A DNA stretch of 64,000 nucleotides from an uncultured Eubacteriales bacterium (GCA_900316115.1 ONBN01000016.1:1-64000), one strand, 5' to 3'; positions 35,415-45,466 are shown, counted from the first letter of the stretch. The notes: a model not told the origin generated them from the letters alone. Translations and numbers: made by a program.

Positions 35415-35420
35415 ATTCTC

Positions 35421-36158
35421 CTACTCCTCTGTCTGGCCGCTTTTTACAAATCTATGGTATACATATGCGTTTGCCTCTGCCTCCTGGCTGTCATCAAGAG
35501 GTGCCAGTTCTACAGGCTTCTGATACTTCTGTTCAAGGGCACGGGCGATCAGCCAGTCTGCAAGCTGAGGATTCTTGGGAAGAAGTGGTCCATGAAGATA
35601 AGTACCGATCACGTTTTTGTATACTACCCCTTCATAGCCTGTCTTACCGTCATTCCCTGAGCCGTATAATACCTTTCCAAGAGGCTTATTTTCCCCTATA
35701 AATGTCCTTCCGCCATGGTTTTCAAATCCAACTACAGGCATATCAAACAAATCGCTTTTAAGCACGATATTGCTGATCAGACGACCTTCTCCCTGCTCTG
35801 TATAAAGGTCAACCAGATCAAGTCCTGTAATGGTTCCCTGGTCTGTTTTGTAATATTTTCCAAGAAGCTGGTACCCGCCGCAAATAGCGATCACCACGCC
35901 TCCTTTTTCCACATAATCCTTAAAATCAGCCTGAATCTCTTTTAATTTCTCGCATACAAGCATCTGTTCCCTGTCGGATCCTCCGCCAAGAAGCACAATA
36001 TCCAGCCTTGAAAAATCAATCTGGTCTCCCAGTTCAAAGGGGATGGTCTCTGCATCGATCCCGCGCCACTGACAACGCTTCATCAGGCACTGGATATTTC
36101 CTCTGTCGCCGTACAGATTCAGAAGATCCGGGTATAAATGTCCGATGGTGATTTTCAT
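35421..36158 (-). CDS. gatD: lipid II isoglutaminyl synthase, glutaminase subunit
   Basis: Class I glutamine amidotransferase of 245 residues (CobB/CobQ-like). The nucleophile Cys is in VIAICGGYQLLG and the catalytic His in TYLHGPLLPKNP. With MurT it amidates the alpha-carboxyl of D-Glu in the peptidoglycan stem. The gene overlaps murT by four bases, the standard arrangement. Confidence 0.93.
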   Translation of the reverse strand: MKITIGHLYPDLLNLYGDRGNIQCLMKRCQWRGIDAETIPFELGDQIDFSRLDIVLLGGGSDREQMLVCEKLKEIQADFKDYVEKGGVVIAICGGYQLLGKYYKTDQGTITGLDLVDLYTEQGEGRLISNIVLKSDLFDMPVVGFENHGGRTFIGENKPLGKVLYGSGNDGKTGYEGVVYKNVIGTYLHGPLLPKNPQLADWLIARALEQKYQKPVELAPLDDSQEAEANAYVYHRFVKSGQTEE

Positions 36159-37492
36159 TCCTTCTCTCCCTCCATCCTTTTCAGAATATTCCTTGTGCTA
36201 AATAAAGCGGTATAATTTACAAGCACATAAAGGTTGGATACTCCATCCTCCACCCTTGCACGGATCGCCTTTTCTACATCAGCTTCCAGCATGGATGGGA
36301 TATCCACATATTTCAGACGCAGACGCATGTCCTGGCACCGGATACCGCTGACTGTAATAGACTTCACAGAAGGATCCATCAGCCGGTCAAAATCCACATC
36401 CCACAGCCAGGAAATGTCCCTGCCATCCTGTGCATTGTCATTGATGGTAATGATAATGTCCTTAGGGGATGTGTCCTGCATCACTGCAGAAATATTCTGG
36501 TTAAAACCAGCCGGATTCTTGGCAAGGTTCAATGTAACGCCACAGCCTTTGATCCGAAACTGTTCCATTCTTCCGTTTTCAGGATTAAACTTACTTAACA
36601 TATCCTGAAAATGGCTGGCATCAAAGCCTGCAGTCCTAACCCCTGCATAAGCTGCCAGTATGTTATACACATTATAAAATCCACGATAATTTGCCAGAAG
36701 CTTACGGCCTTCTACCTGGAAAGACAGCTGATCGGCTACCTTTACATCTGTGGCATCATAGTCCAGTGCAGGTCTTGCAAACCCACATTTTGGACATTTG
36801 TAGTCTCCCAGCTGGCTGTAATGATAGAAACTGTACTGGAGACGTTCTCCGCATCTTTTGCAGAATCTGCCCTCACGGATCTCATTGGTATCGTTTTTAA
36901 GTACCTGTTTACTGATACCATAGGTAATATACGGATTCCCGCAGTCCATAGCCAGATATGCAGACAATGCATCATCTCCGTTTACGATCACCTTCATCTT
37001 TGGAACTTTACGGATCATCTCTTCCAGAATATTCATGGTAATATCAATCTCTCCGTACCTGTCCAGCTGATCCCTGAAAAGATTGGTCATCACCATATAA
37101 TCCGGCTGAAGATGAGGGAAAACGTGTCTTGTAGAGGCTTCATCCACCTCTATACAGGCATAGTCCGCATCCAGCCGACCATTTAATCCTGCTGATAGTA
37201 CAAAGGCTGCCACAACACCGTTGATCATATTGGAGCCTGTATGATTGCACACAACCTTCTGGCCTTCTGCCTCCAGTGCTGCACAAAGCATATTGTTGGT
37301 GGTTGTCTTGCCATTGGTTCCGCATGTTACAAAAATCTCTTTCCGCACCTGGGAAGAAAGCTCTTTCAAAATGTCAGGTGAAATCCGCAGGGCGATCTTC
37401 CCTGCCCAGGTCACACCCTGTCTGCCAAGCTTTTTACATACAAAGCCTGCAAATTTTGCCGCCCAGATGGCTGCAAGTGTTCTTATACTCAT
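36155..37492 (-). CDS. murT: lipid II isoglutaminyl synthase, Mur-ligase subunit
   Basis: MurT, 445 residues. The ATP-binding loop is TCGTNGKTTTNN, and the central domain includes the zinc ribbon pair CKRCGERL and CPKCGFARP characteristic of MurT. The C-terminal DUF1727 domain follows. It activates the glutamate carboxyl with ATP and receives ammonia from GatD. Promoter TGTACT-N17-TATACT lies about 45 bases upstream. Confidence 0.95.
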   Translation of the reverse strand: MSIRTLAAIWAAKFAGFVCKKLGRQGVTWAGKIALRISPDILKELSSQVRKEIFVTCGTNGKTTTNNMLCAALEAEGQKVVCNHTGSNMINGVVAAFVLSAGLNGRLDADYACIEVDEASTRHVFPHLQPDYMVMTNLFRDQLDRYGEIDITMNILEEMIRKVPKMKVIVNGDDALSAYLAMDCGNPYITYGISKQVLKNDTNEIREGRFCKRCGERLQYSFYHYSQLGDYKCPKCGFARPALDYDATDVKVADQLSFQVEGRKLLANYRGFYNVYNILAAYAGVRTAGFDASHFQDMLSKFNPENGRMEQFRIKGCGVTLNLAKNPAGFNQNISAVMQDTSPKDIIITINDNAQDGRDISWLWDVDFDRLMDPSVKSITVSGIRCQDMRLRLKYVDIPSMLEADVEKAIRARVEDGVSNLYVLVNYTALFSTRNILKRMEGEKE

Positions 37493-37534
37493 TGGTTTCT
37501 CTTGTTTGCCCTTTCTCTTTCTATATTCCGTTAT

Positions 37535-37563
37535 AGTATACCCTTTTCCTTTTAAAAAGTACA
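37535..37563 (-). promoter_or_regulatory. murT-gatD promoter
   Basis: On the minus strand TGTACT, 17 bases, TATACT. Confidence 0.6.
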
Positions 37564-37580
37564 GACCCCAAAATTTCCAA

Positions 37581-37730
37581 AGAAATCAGCACAGATAAAC
37601 ATATAGAATTAAACACGTAGGAACAAAAACTCGCAGAAATAAATACACAGAAATAAATGCATAGAAATAAATGCATAGAAATAAAAACACACAGAAATAT
37701 AAAAATCAAAAATAAATACGCAGAAATAAA
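37581..37730. repeat. AT-rich tandem repeat, 14-base period
   Basis: AGAAATAAAT units start at 37635, 37649, 37663 and 37677 with an exact 14-base period; degenerate copies lie at 37581, 37693 and 37722. The array fills the gap between the murT promoter and the rplQ terminator and encodes nothing convincing. Confidence 0.7.
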
Positions 37731-37778
37731 AAACTGCTGCAGGAGCAGCAGGCATAAACCTGACGTCTTGCAGCAGTT
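37724..37778 (-). terminator. terminator of the alpha ribosomal operon
   Basis: AACTGCTGCA and TGCAGCAGTT form a 10-base stem; on the minus strand a T-rich tract follows, 20 bases after the rplQ stop. Confidence 0.85.
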
Positions 37779-37798
37779 CATAAATTCAATATGGTAAA

Positions 37799-38335
37799 TT
37801 AAACAAGCTCGATCAGAACTTCCATAGCGCCATCACCTTTACGCTGTCCGATCTTTACGATTCTTGTGTAACCGCCGTTACGGTTAGCATACTTAGGAGC
37901 GATCTCCTCAAACATTTTCTTAACAAGATCAACTTCTTTTGTATTTTTCTTTCTTCCAGCAGCTTTTACCGGAACTTCTTTTACAGGATAGAATACTTTC
38001 AGCATCTGACGACGAGCGTGCAGTCTGGAAGGAGCATCTTTCTTGATCTCTTTCTGAACTTCATCGTATACGGTTTTCTTCTTGCCGTCTACAACTTCTT
38101 TTACTCTTTTGCCTTCAGCATCTTTTCTTGCAACTTTTGCAGTTACAGTAACTGTCTCGAAATTGTCTCTCTCACGAACAGCCATAGCGATCATGCTCTC
38201 AGCGATCTTGCGGATCTCTTTTGCTTTTGCTTCAGTGGTAACGATCTTTCCATGGTATAAAAGGCTTGTTACCTGGCTTCTGAGAAGTGCTTTTCTCTGA
38301 TCAGATGTTCTGCTTAATTTTCTATATTTTGCCAT
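37799..38335 (-). CDS. rplQ: ribosomal protein L17, extended form
   Basis: L17, here 178 residues; the usual bacterial length is 110-130. The N-terminus [18 protein letters not shown] and the C-terminus [17 protein letters not shown] are canonical. A lysine-rich insertion of roughly 50 residues (about 60-120) separates them. The start is the ATG at 38335 behind GGAGGAAAA; a longer open frame reaches 38404 without an RBS. Last gene of the alpha operon. Confidence 0.95.
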   Translation of the reverse strand: MAKYRKLSRTSDQRKALLRSQVTSLLYHGKIVTTEAKAKEIRKIAESMIAMAVRERDNFETVTVTAKVARKDAEGKRVKEVVDGKKKTVYDEVQKEIKKDAPSRLHARRQMLKVFYPVKEVPVKAAGRKKNTKEVDLVKKMFEEIAPKYANRNGGYTRIVKIGQRKGDGAMEVLIELV

Positions 38336-38439
38336 GTTATTTTCCTCCATCTGTGGGACAGCGGTACACGCTTGTTCGGTCTTACTGTACCGCTGCTTTG
38401 GCATCCCACTGTAATTATCATTTCATGTGTCCTGGCTGC

Positions 38440-39393
38440 TTATTCCTCAGTAGGCTGAAGCTGCAGACCAAGTTCTTTCAGTTTTGCAAGTACCTCTTCC
38501 AGGGACTTACGACCCAGGTTACGAACCTTCATCATATCATCGGAAGTCTTATTGCAAAGCTCTTCAACAGTATTAATACCTGCTCTCTTCAGACAGTTAT
38601 AGGAGCGGACGGAAAGCTCAAGCTCATCGATACTCATCTCAAGAACTTTTTCTTTCTCGTTGTCTTCTTTCTCGATCATAACCTCTGCTGTTCTTGCATT
38701 CTCGGAAAGATCAATGAAAAGACTTAAATGCTCACTTAACACCTTAGCGGCAAGGCTGACAGCCTCATCCGGATCCAGTGTTCCATTTGTGTATACATCT
38801 AATGTAAGTTTATCGAAATCTGTTACCTGACCAACACGGGTATTCTGAACAGTCATGTTGACTCTGTCTACAGGAGTGTAGATAGCATCTACTGCGATCA
38901 CGCCGATCGGCATGTCGTCTGTCTTACCTTTGTCAGCACTTACATAGCCGCGTCCTTTGGTAATGGTAAGTTCCATTGCCAGTCTGCAGTCTTTACCGCC
39001 ATTCAGTGTAGCGATAACCTGATCTGGATTCATGATCTCGATGTCCTGATCAGCCTGGATATCAGCAGCTGTTACAACACCTTTGCCCTCACACTCAATG
39101 TATGCGGTCTTAGGCTCATTATCAGCACTGTTATTCTTGATGGCAAGGCTTTTCAGATTCATGATGATCTCTGTAACGTCTTCTTTAACTCCTGGGATGG
39201 AGCTGAACTCATGAAGAACACCTTCGATCTTAACCTGGCTTACTGCGGCTCCCGGCAGGGAGGACAGCATGATTCTCCGAAGTGAATTGCCAAGTGTAGT
39301 ACCATATCCTCTTTCAAGAGGCTCTACCACGAATCTTCCAAATTTCTCGGATTTTTCGGTGATTTCGATTTTGGGTTTATTGAAATCAAACAC
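38440..39393 (-). CDS. rpoA: RNA polymerase subunit alpha
   Basis: RpoA, 317 residues. The N-terminal assembly domain has [18 protein letters not shown], and the C-terminal domain contains [17 protein letters not shown] and [11 protein letters not shown], which bind promoter UP elements and activators. Located between rpsD and rplQ as in most bacteria. Confidence 0.98.
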   Translation of the reverse strand: MFDFNKPKIEITEKSEKFGRFVVEPLERGYGTTLGNSLRRIMLSSLPGAAVSQVKIEGVLHEFSSIPGVKEDVTEIIMNLKSLAIKNNSADNEPKTAYIECEGKGVVTAADIQADQDIEIMNPDQVIATLNGGKDCRLAMELTITKGRGYVSADKGKTDDMPIGVIAVDAIYTPVDRVNMTVQNTRVGQVTDFDKLTLDVYTNGTLDPDEAVSLAAKVLSEHLSLFIDLSENARTAEVMIEKEDNEKEKVLEMSIDELELSVRSYNCLKRAGINTVEELCNKTSDDMMKVRNLGRKSLEEVLAKLKELGLQLQPTEE

Positions 39394-39453
39394 TATAATG
39401 TTCCCTCCTTCTGGGTTTAATCAACATTTGAGGGTATTTATGATTCAAAGGGC

Positions 39454-40047
39454 TTATTTAGAATACAGCTCGACGATAAGCATCTCGTTTACAGGAACGT
39501 CGATCTCTTCTCTTGTAGGAAGCTCTTTAACAACTCCCTTTAAGTTCTCCTGGTCAGCATCCAGCCAGTTCGGAACAAGTCTTCCTCCTGTGATCTCCAG
39601 GATTCCTTTATATCTCTCTGAACCTTTGCATTTCTCTTTGATTTCAACTGTGTCACCAGCTTTAACCAGGTAAGACGGAATGTTTACACATTTGCCGTTT
39701 ACCAGTACATGCTTGTGATCTACGATCTGACGAGCTTCTCTTCTTGTTCTGGCAAAGCCCAGACGGAAGATTACATTGTCAAGTCTTGTCTCCAACATGA
39801 TCATCAGGTTCTCACCTGTCTGACCTTTCATTCTGTCGGCTTTCTTGTAGTAGTTACGGAAAGGTTTCTCAAGTACACCGTAGATGAATTTTGCTTTCTG
39901 TTTTTCTCTTAACTGTGTACCGTACTCAGATACTTTACGGTTTGCACGTTTTAACTGTCTTGTGGATTTCTTATCAATTCCTAAATAAATCGGGTCAAGG
40001 CCAAGAGATCTGCATCTCTTCAGGACCGGTGTTCTATCTACTGCCAT
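39454..40047 (-). CDS. rpsD: ribosomal protein S4
   Basis: S4, 197 residues, primary binder of the 16S 5' domain. The S4 RNA-binding domain is at [19 protein letters not shown]. This is the zinc-free form: the N-terminus [14 protein letters not shown] has one Cys only. Unlike Bacillus subtilis, where rpsD stands alone, it is in the alpha operon, 18 bases after rpsK. Confidence 0.97.
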   Translation of the reverse strand: MAVDRTPVLKRCRSLGLDPIYLGIDKKSTRQLKRANRKVSEYGTQLREKQKAKFIYGVLEKPFRNYYKKADRMKGQTGENLMIMLETRLDNVIFRLGFARTRREARQIVDHKHVLVNGKCVNIPSYLVKAGDTVEIKEKCKGSERYKGILEITGGRLVPNWLDADQENLKGVVKELPTREEIDVPVNEMLIVELYSK

Positions 40048-40065
40048 TGTGGCTTACCTCCTAAA

Positions 40066-40461
40066 TTAAACTCTTCTGCGTTTTGGTGGACGACATCCAT
40101 TGTGCGGAACCGGTGTTACGTCACGGATGCTTGTTACTTCAAGACCGCATGCCTGAAGGGCACGGATAGCAGCCTCACGGCCTGAACCAGGTCCTTTTAC
40201 CATAACGTCTACAGTTTTTAATCCATGAATTAAAGCAGCTTTTGTAGCTGTCTCAGCAGCCATCTGTGCTGCATAAGGGGTAGATTTCCTTGAACCTCTG
40301 AATCCAAGACCACCAGCACTTGCCCAAGAAAGAGCATTTCCTTCGTTGTCAGTCAGTGTAACGATTGTGTTATTGAAAGATGACTGAATATGTGCCTGTC
40401 CATGTTCAACGTTTTTCTTGACACGACGTTTTGTTACCGTTCTTTTCGTTGTTTTTGCCAT
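40066..40461 (-). CDS. rpsK: ribosomal protein S11
   Basis: S11, 131 residues, of the 30S platform. Contains [30 protein letters not shown] and the C-terminal [15 protein letters not shown]. Standard position after rpsM. Confidence 0.98.
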   Translation of the reverse strand: MAKTTKRTVTKRRVKKNVEHGQAHIQSSFNNTIVTLTDNEGNALSWASAGGLGFRGSRKSTPYAAQMAAETATKAALIHGLKTVDVMVKGPGSGREAAIRALQACGLEVTSIRDVTPVPHNGCRPPKRRRV

Positions 40462-40510
40462 TTTAAAACTAACCTACGCTTTCCTTTTTCGATTAATTAT
40501 TTATAAGCTA

Positions 40511-40879
40511 TTATTTCTTCTTATTTGCTACTGTTCTCTTCGGACCCTTACGTGTTCTGGCATTAGTCTTAGTCTTCTGTCCACGAACCGGAAGTCCTTT
40601 ACGATGACGGATACCTCTGTAGCATCCGATTTCCTGCAGTCTCTTAATGTTGAGGGCGATTTCTCTACGAAGATCTCCTTCTACCATCATTGTCTCATCA
40701 ATGACAGCACTGATTTTCTTAACATCCTCGTCTGTCAGGTCTCTGACACGTGTGTCAGGATTAACACCTGCCTGAGCAAGGATCTTGTCTGCACTTGCTC
40801 TGCCGATACCATAAATATAGGTAAGGCCGATCTCAATTCTTTTCTCTCTTGGTAAGTCTACACCAGCTATACGAGCCAT
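40511..40879 (-). CDS. rpsM: ribosomal protein S13
   Basis: S13, 122 residues, head protein of the 30S subunit that contacts the 50S. Starts at [14 protein letters not shown] (40879) behind TGGAGGAAAC; the open frame to 40915 is not used. The C-terminus [12 protein letters not shown] is basic as usual. A 294-base structured spacer separates it from rpmJ. Confidence 0.98.
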   Translation of the reverse strand: MARIAGVDLPREKRIEIGLTYIYGIGRASADKILAQAGVNPDTRVRDLTDEDVKKISAVIDETMMVEGDLRREIALNIKRLQEIGCYRGIRHRKGLPVRGQKTKTNARTRKGPKRTVANKKK

Positions 40880-40986
40880 GTACTGTTTCCTCCATTTTCT
40901 TTTACTGAAAGCCATTCGTCCTGTACACCACTTGTATCTCTACAAGGTGAAATGGGGTGCATCTGTACGCTGCTTTCTCCTTCATT

Positions 40987-41087
40987 CCTAATTGGGGTGC
41001 CTCGGTAATACACCCAGCCGCTTTGGCGTGTTGCGGCCTTTCCGATTTGTTGCGGCCAACGGGCCAACGTCGCCTCTCGGTATTAGG
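40987..41087 (-). other. structured RNA element upstream of rpsM
   Basis: On the minus strand CCTAAT and ATTAGG close a 101-base domain with inner hairpins (GGGTG/CACCC, TTGGC/GCCAA, GGCG/CGCC). Two direct repeats are seen: GGCCGCAACA twice, and TAATACCGAG versus TATTACCGAG. A second hairpin (CTTGT/ACAAG) lies closer to rpsM. Possibly a ribosomal-protein-responsive leader. Confidence 0.5.
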
Positions 41088-41173
41088 CAATACATGAATA
41101 GTTCATTATTTCATCAGTCTTGACAACCCATCCGGGTGTCTCAACTGCAGCCGCATACCACACAATCCAGTCA

Positions 41174-41287
41174 TCAACCCTGACGCTGTTTGTGTTTTGG
41201 ATTCTCACAGATAATTCTGATAGATCCTTTTCTTTTAATGACCTTGCATTTTTCGCAGATCGGTTTTACAGATGATCTTACTTTCAC
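41174..41287 (-). CDS. rpmJ: ribosomal protein L36
   Basis: L36, 37 residues, read on the minus strand from GTG at 41287: it begins [16 protein letters not shown] and ends [11 protein letters not shown]. The zinc ligands C-x2-C, Cys and His are all kept. GGAGGATTTCCAA gives the RBS. It is the first gene of the alpha segment, split from infA by the PTS gene. Confidence 0.95.
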   Translation of the reverse strand: MKVRSSVKPICEKCKVIKRKGSIRIICENPKHKQRQG

Positions 41288-41373
41288 TTGGAAATCCTCC
41301 TTCCGTAAAATATAGCATTAAAATCTGCAGTATGGGCGCACGTATACATAGACTATACATGCGTACAAAGTGT

Positions 41374-41402
41374 ATTTTAACATTATTATTCCTAAAAAGC
41401 AA
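41374..41402 (-). promoter_or_regulatory. promoter of the alpha ribosomal operon
   Basis: On the minus strand TTGCTT, 17 bases, TAAAAT. It restores expression of rpmJ-rplQ, which are cut off from the upstream operon by the infA terminator and the opposing PTS gene. Confidence 0.75.
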
Positions 41403-41561
41403 GTATATTTTTGATTTTTTTCTTAATAATAATCAGAAGTGGAATTTAACTTTTCAGCCATAATAATCAGAAATAAGTTACAGTTACTTTATTCATAGCA
41501 ACCAGTAATTAGCCCGGGACATTTATGTGTCTAAAAAATATTATACGAGGAGGATATCCTG

Positions 41562-43685
41562 ATGAAAGATAAAATATTTGGTGTACTGCAAAGGATCGGC
41601 CGCAGTTTTATGCTTCCCATAGCCATTCTTCCTGTGGCAGGCCTGCTTCTTGGTCTTGGCAGTTCCTTTACCAATCAGACTACCATTGCCACTTACCGGT
41701 TGGAGGGAATCCTTGGGGAAGGTACATTGCTGCACTCCCTGCTTGTGGTTATGAACCATGTGGGAAGTGCAATTTTTGACAATCTTCCGCTGATCTTTGC
41801 AGTTGGTGTAGCTATTGGAATGGCAAAAAAAGAAAAGGAAGTAGCTGCACTTGCTGCCTTGATTGCCTTTTTTGTTATGCATATTTCTATTAACAGTATT
41901 CTGGAACTTAAAGGGGATCTGCTTCCAGACGGAAGTATTTCCCCGGATGTACTGGAAGGTACTATCACTTCTGTATGCGGGATCACGTCCCTTCAGATGG
42001 GTGTGTTCGGCGGTATTATCGTAGGTCTTGGTGTGGCAGCCCTTCATAACCGTTTTTACAGGATCCAGTTCCCAAATGCCCTTTCCTTTTTTGCAGGCTC
42101 CAGGTTCATTCCTATTATATCCACTTTGGTATACATGGTAGTTGGCATTCTTATGTATTTTGTCTGGCCTTTGGTTCAAAACGGGATCTATGCCCTTGGA
42201 AGCCTTGTAACCGGCACCGGATATCTGGGTACGTTTTTCTTTGGTATCATAAAAAGAGCATTGATTCCCTTTGGACTCCACCATGTATTTTATCTTCCAT
42301 TCTGGCAGACTGCCCTTGGAGGCTCCTCGTATGTGGCAGGACAGCTGGTTTCAGGAGGCCAGAATATTTTCTTTGCCCAGCTTGCGGATGCAGCCAATAT
42401 TACCCATTTCAGTGCAGACGCCACCAGATATTTCTCCGGTGAATTTATTTTCATGATCTTCGGCCTTCCCGGTGCTGCCCTGGCCATGTATCGATGTGCC
42501 AGACCGGACAGGAAAAAGGCAGCCGGCGGTCTGCTTTTATCTGCAGCCCTTACCTCAATGCTTACTGGTATTACAGAGCCTCTTGAGTTTTCCTTTCTGT
42601 TTGTTGCTCCTGCTCTTTTTGGTGTGCAGGTACTCCTTGCCGGAAGCTGCTACATGGTAGCTCATATATTGAATATTGCTGTTGGTCTTACATTCTCCGG
42701 TGGACTGATCGATCTGTTTCTTTTTGGAATCCTTCAGGGAAATACAAAAACAGGCTGGCTGATGATCCTGCCTGCAGGTATTATATATTTCTTCTTATAT
42801 TATTTTTCCTTCTCTTTCCTGATCCGGAAATATGACCTGAAAACCCCAGGCCGTGAAGATGGCGCAGAAGAAACAAGGCTTTACACAAAAGCCGATGTAA
42901 GGCAGAAAGCACACAGCCAGACCAGTGCACTGATCGCTGAAGGCCTGGGCAGTGCTTCAAATATTCTGGATGTGGACTGCTGTGCTACAAGGCTGCGGAT
43001 CACTGTAAAAGATCCTTCCCTTGTGTCAGATAAAATCCTGAAAGCCTCCGGTGCAAAAGGTGTACTCCAAAAAGGTCCAAATGTACAGGTAATCTACGGA
43101 CCGCAGGTAACTGTGATCAAAGTGGATCTTGAAGAGTATCTTGCAAATCCTACTTCAGCCTCCCATATAGATTCTGCTATTTTAAGTGCTGATAAAACGC
43201 CAGAGGATTCCCATAGCTTTTCTTCTGATACAATTTCGCCTGATATGATTTTTTCTCCTGCCACCGGAACAGCTATGGAGCTTTCTCAGGTTAAGGACGG
43301 GGTATTTTCAGAAGGACTTATGGGGCCCGGGGCAGCCATTCTGCCTGAAGAAGGAAAAATCTATGCACCTTTTTCCGGAACTGTATCCATGGTTTTTGAT
43401 ACCAAACATGCTCTCTCACTTATATCAGACAATAAAATGGAAATCCTGATCCATATAGGCATCGACACAGTAAATCTGAAGGGAAGGTATTTCCATATTC
43501 ATACGTCCTCTGGTGAGAAGGTAAAAAAAGGCCAGCTTCTTGTTGACTTTGATCTGGAAGATATAAAAAAAGAAGGCTATCCGGTTGTCACGCCTGTTAT
43601 CCTGGTAAACGGTGAAGATCACAATGTACAGCTTGTGAAAAAAGGCAGGATACAAAAAGGTGAGGATTTTTTAATGGTTGAGTAA
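41562..43685 (+). CDS. PTS glucose/maltose-type transporter, EIICBA fused
   Basis: Phosphotransferase-system permease of 707 residues with domains in the order EIIC (about 1-420, ending at SFLIRKYDLKTPGRED), EIIB (about 450-530, phospho-Cys in DVDCCATRLR) and EIIA (about 560-707, phospho-His in ILIHIGIDTVNLKG). It imports and phosphorylates a glucose-class sugar. It is transcribed against the ribosomal genes on both sides. GAGGAGGATATCCTG precedes the ATG. The upstream gap has two copies of ATAATAATCAGAA (41424 and 41462), possibly regulatory. Sugar specificity is not determined. Confidence 0.92.
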   Translation: MKDKIFGVLQRIGRSFMLPIAILPVAGLLLGLGSSFTNQTTIATYRLEGILGEGTLLHSLLVVMNHVGSAIFDNLPLIFAVGVAIGMAKKEKEVAALAALIAFFVMHISINSILELKGDLLPDGSISPDVLEGTITSVCGITSLQMGVFGGIIVGLGVAALHNRFYRIQFPNALSFFAGSRFIPIISTLVYMVVGILMYFVWPLVQNGIYALGSLVTGTGYLGTFFFGIIKRALIPFGLHHVFYLPFWQTALGGSSYVAGQLVSGGQNIFFAQLADAANITHFSADATRYFSGEFIFMIFGLPGAALAMYRCARPDRKKAAGGLLLSAALTSMLTGITEPLEFSFLFVAPALFGVQVLLAGSCYMVAHILNIAVGLTFSGGLIDLFLFGILQGNTKTGWLMILPAGIIYFFLYYFSFSFLIRKYDLKTPGREDGAEETRLYTKADVRQKAHSQTSALIAEGLGSASNILDVDCCATRLRITVKDPSLVSDKILKASGAKGVLQKGPNVQVIYGPQVTVIKVDLEEYLANPTSASHIDSAILSADKTPEDSHSFSSDTISPDMIFSPATGTAMELSQVKDGVFSEGLMGPGAAILPEEGKIYAPFSGTVSMVFDTKHALSLISDNKMEILIHIGIDTVNLKGRYFHIHTSSGEKVKKGQLLVDFDLEDIKKEGYPVVTPVILVNGEDHNVQLVKKGRIQKGEDFLMVE

Positions 43686-43689
43686 GAAT

Positions 43690-43745
43690 ACCAAAAGTAA
43701 AAGGCTGCTGTAACCATTCCCTGCACAGGAATGAATACAGCAGCC
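43690..43745 (-). terminator. terminator after infA
   Basis: GGCTGCTGTA/TACAGCAGCC with an inner CATTCC/GGAATG stem; on the minus strand TTTTACTTTT follows. It ends the rpsJ-infA transcript and may also act on the convergent PTS mRNA. Confidence 0.85.
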
Positions 43746-43789
43746 CTTAATCAGTTCATAAACTTAAAAGTATAAACTTAAAACGGATC

Positions 43790-44008
43790 TTATTTATCTC
43801 TCCAGATGATCCTGCCCTTGGACAGATCATATGGCGAAAGTTCAATCGTTACTTTATCTCCCGGAAGAATACGGATGAAGTTCATACGCAGCTTTCCGCT
43901 GATATGTGCAAGAACCACATGCTTATTCTCCAGTTCAACCTTAAACATTGCATTTGGAAGTTTTTCCAGAACAGTACCTTCCACTTCAATAACATCTGCT
44001 TTTGACAT
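43790..44008 (-). CDS. infA: translation initiation factor IF-1
   Basis: IF-1, 72 residues, an S1-like OB fold that blocks the A site during initiation. Sequence [20 protein letters not shown], then [17 protein letters not shown], is canonical. It is the last gene of the upstream ribosomal segment; in most Clostridia rpmJ follows directly. Confidence 0.98.
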   Translation of the reverse strand: MSKADVIEVEGTVLEKLPNAMFKVELENKHVVLAHISGKLRMNFIRILPGDKVTIELSPYDLSKGRIIWRDK

Positions 44009-44051
44009 TGATTAACCTCCTGTGTCTGTCATCTGAAAACGAATATTTCAA

Positions 44052-44807
44052 TTATTTTGTAAGCGTCAGAATCTCCGGTTCACCATCTGTGATCAGGATC
44101 GTATTCTCATAATGTGCTGAAAGAGAACCATCCATTGTTACAACAGTCCACTCATCATCCAGCCAGGCTACATCCGGACATCCCAGATTGATCATCGGCT
44201 CAATGGCAAGTGTCATTCCCGGAATCAGCTTAACGCCTCTGCGTTTCTGCGGGAAATTGGGGATCTGCGGATCCTCGTGAAGATGTGTGCCGATCCCATG
44301 GCCCACCAGATCACGGACAATACCATAATGGTATTTTGCCGCATAAGCTCCGATGGCCTTTGAAATGTCATTAAGATGATTTCCTGCTTTCGCATACTTG
44401 ATCCCCTCGAAGAAACACTGCCTGGTCACATCCATCAGCTGTCTGGCCTCCTGGGAGACTTCTCCCACTGCATAGGTACGCGCTGCATCTGAATGGTATC
44501 CTTTATAGATCAGTCCGGCATCGATCTTCACCAGATCGCCGTCCCGTATAACCTTATCCTCCGAAGGAATCCCATGAACAACCTCGTCATTCAGGCTGAT
44601 ACAGAAAGATCCTGGAAAACCTCCATAGTTTAAAAAGTTTGGAATACACCCAAGAGAACGGATCATTTCTTCACCGATACGATCCAGTTCCTTTGTGGTG
44701 ATCCCAGGTTTAATATAAGGAATAAGTCCGTCATGCACCTTTTCAAGGAGATGTCCGGATTCCCTCATAAGTTCGATTTCATGCTCTGTTTTTATAGTAA
44801 CTGACAT
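44052..44807 (-). CDS. map: methionine aminopeptidase, type I
   Basis: MetAP, 251 residues, removes initiator methionine. Metal ligands are found in VKIDAGLIYKGYHSDAARTY, LVGHGIGTHLHEDP, AIEPM and the last Glu in YENTILIT. No N-terminal zinc finger extension. It follows adk by 14 bases. Confidence 0.97.
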   Translation of the reverse strand: MSVTIKTEHEIELMRESGHLLEKVHDGLIPYIKPGITTKELDRIGEEMIRSLGCIPNFLNYGGFPGSFCISLNDEVVHGIPSEDKVIRDGDLVKIDAGLIYKGYHSDAARTYAVGEVSQEARQLMDVTRQCFFEGIKYAKAGNHLNDISKAIGAYAAKYHYGIVRDLVGHGIGTHLHEDPQIPNFPQKRRGVKLIPGMTLAIEPMINLGCPDVAWLDDEWTVVTMDGSLSAHYENTILITDGEPEILTLTK

Positions 44808-44821
44808 TTGTTTTCCCCGTT

Positions 44822-45466
44822 TTATTCACCAAGGATAGCCACGATATCACCAAATACCTCCTCAAGGTCCTTGGTTCCATCTACTGTCTTTAAAACACCC
44901 TGGTTTGTATAATAATCAATCAGTGGCTGTGTCTGCTCATGGTATACATTCAGACGCTTCTGCACGGTCTCTGGCTTGTCATCATCACGAAGGACAAGAT
45001 CTTCTCCACATGCATCGCATACGCCTTCTGTCTTTGGTGACGCATATACAACATGATAAGTAGCACCACATTTCAGGCAGGCACGTCTTCCACCCATACG
45101 TCTTACAATATTCTCATCCGGAACATCTACATCGATTGCAAAGTCGATCTTGCTTCCCAGATTCTCAAGTGCCTTTGTAAGACACTCAGCCTGAGGAATG
45201 GTCCTTGGAAATCCATCAAGAACATATCCGTTTTCTGCATCAGACTGCTGAATCCTGTCAACAACAAGATCGCATGTAAGTTCATCCGGTACTAAAAGCC
45301 CCTGATCCATATATGTTTTTGCTTTTTTGCCAAGCTCTGTTCCGTTCTTAATGTTTGCACGGAAAATATCGCCTGTGGAAATATGGGGAATACCATATTT
45401 TGCAGCGATCTTCTTAGCCTGTGTACCCTTGCCGGCGCCCGGCGCTCCTAACATAACGATTCTCAT
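44822..45466 (-). CDS. adk: adenylate kinase
   Basis: Adk, 214 residues, AMP + ATP to 2 ADP. P-loop [13 protein letters not shown], substrate motif [11 protein letters not shown]. The LID carries a four-Cys zinc site (CLKCGATYH and CDACGEDL), as is usual in Gram-positive organisms. A stem-loop and possible promoter lie in the 121-base gap after secY. Confidence 0.98.
   Translation of the reverse strand: MRIVMLGAPGAGKGTQAKKIAAKYGIPHISTGDIFRANIKNGTELGKKAKTYMDQGLLVPDELTCDLVVDRIQQSDAENGYVLDGFPRTIPQAECLTKALENLGSKIDFAIDVDVPDENIVRRMGGRRACLKCGATYHVVYASPKTEGVCDACGEDLVLRDDDKPETVQKRLNVYHEQTQPLIDYYTNQGVLKTVDGTKDLEEVFGDIVAILGE

Noticed and set aside
37581..37730. CRISPR array
   Set aside because: The repeats are directly adjacent, 14 bases long and have no unique spacers.
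40902..41090. 62-codon frame in the rpmJ-rpsM spacer
   Set aside because: No RBS, frame shared with an equally long alternative, and the stretch is better explained by RNA hairpins.
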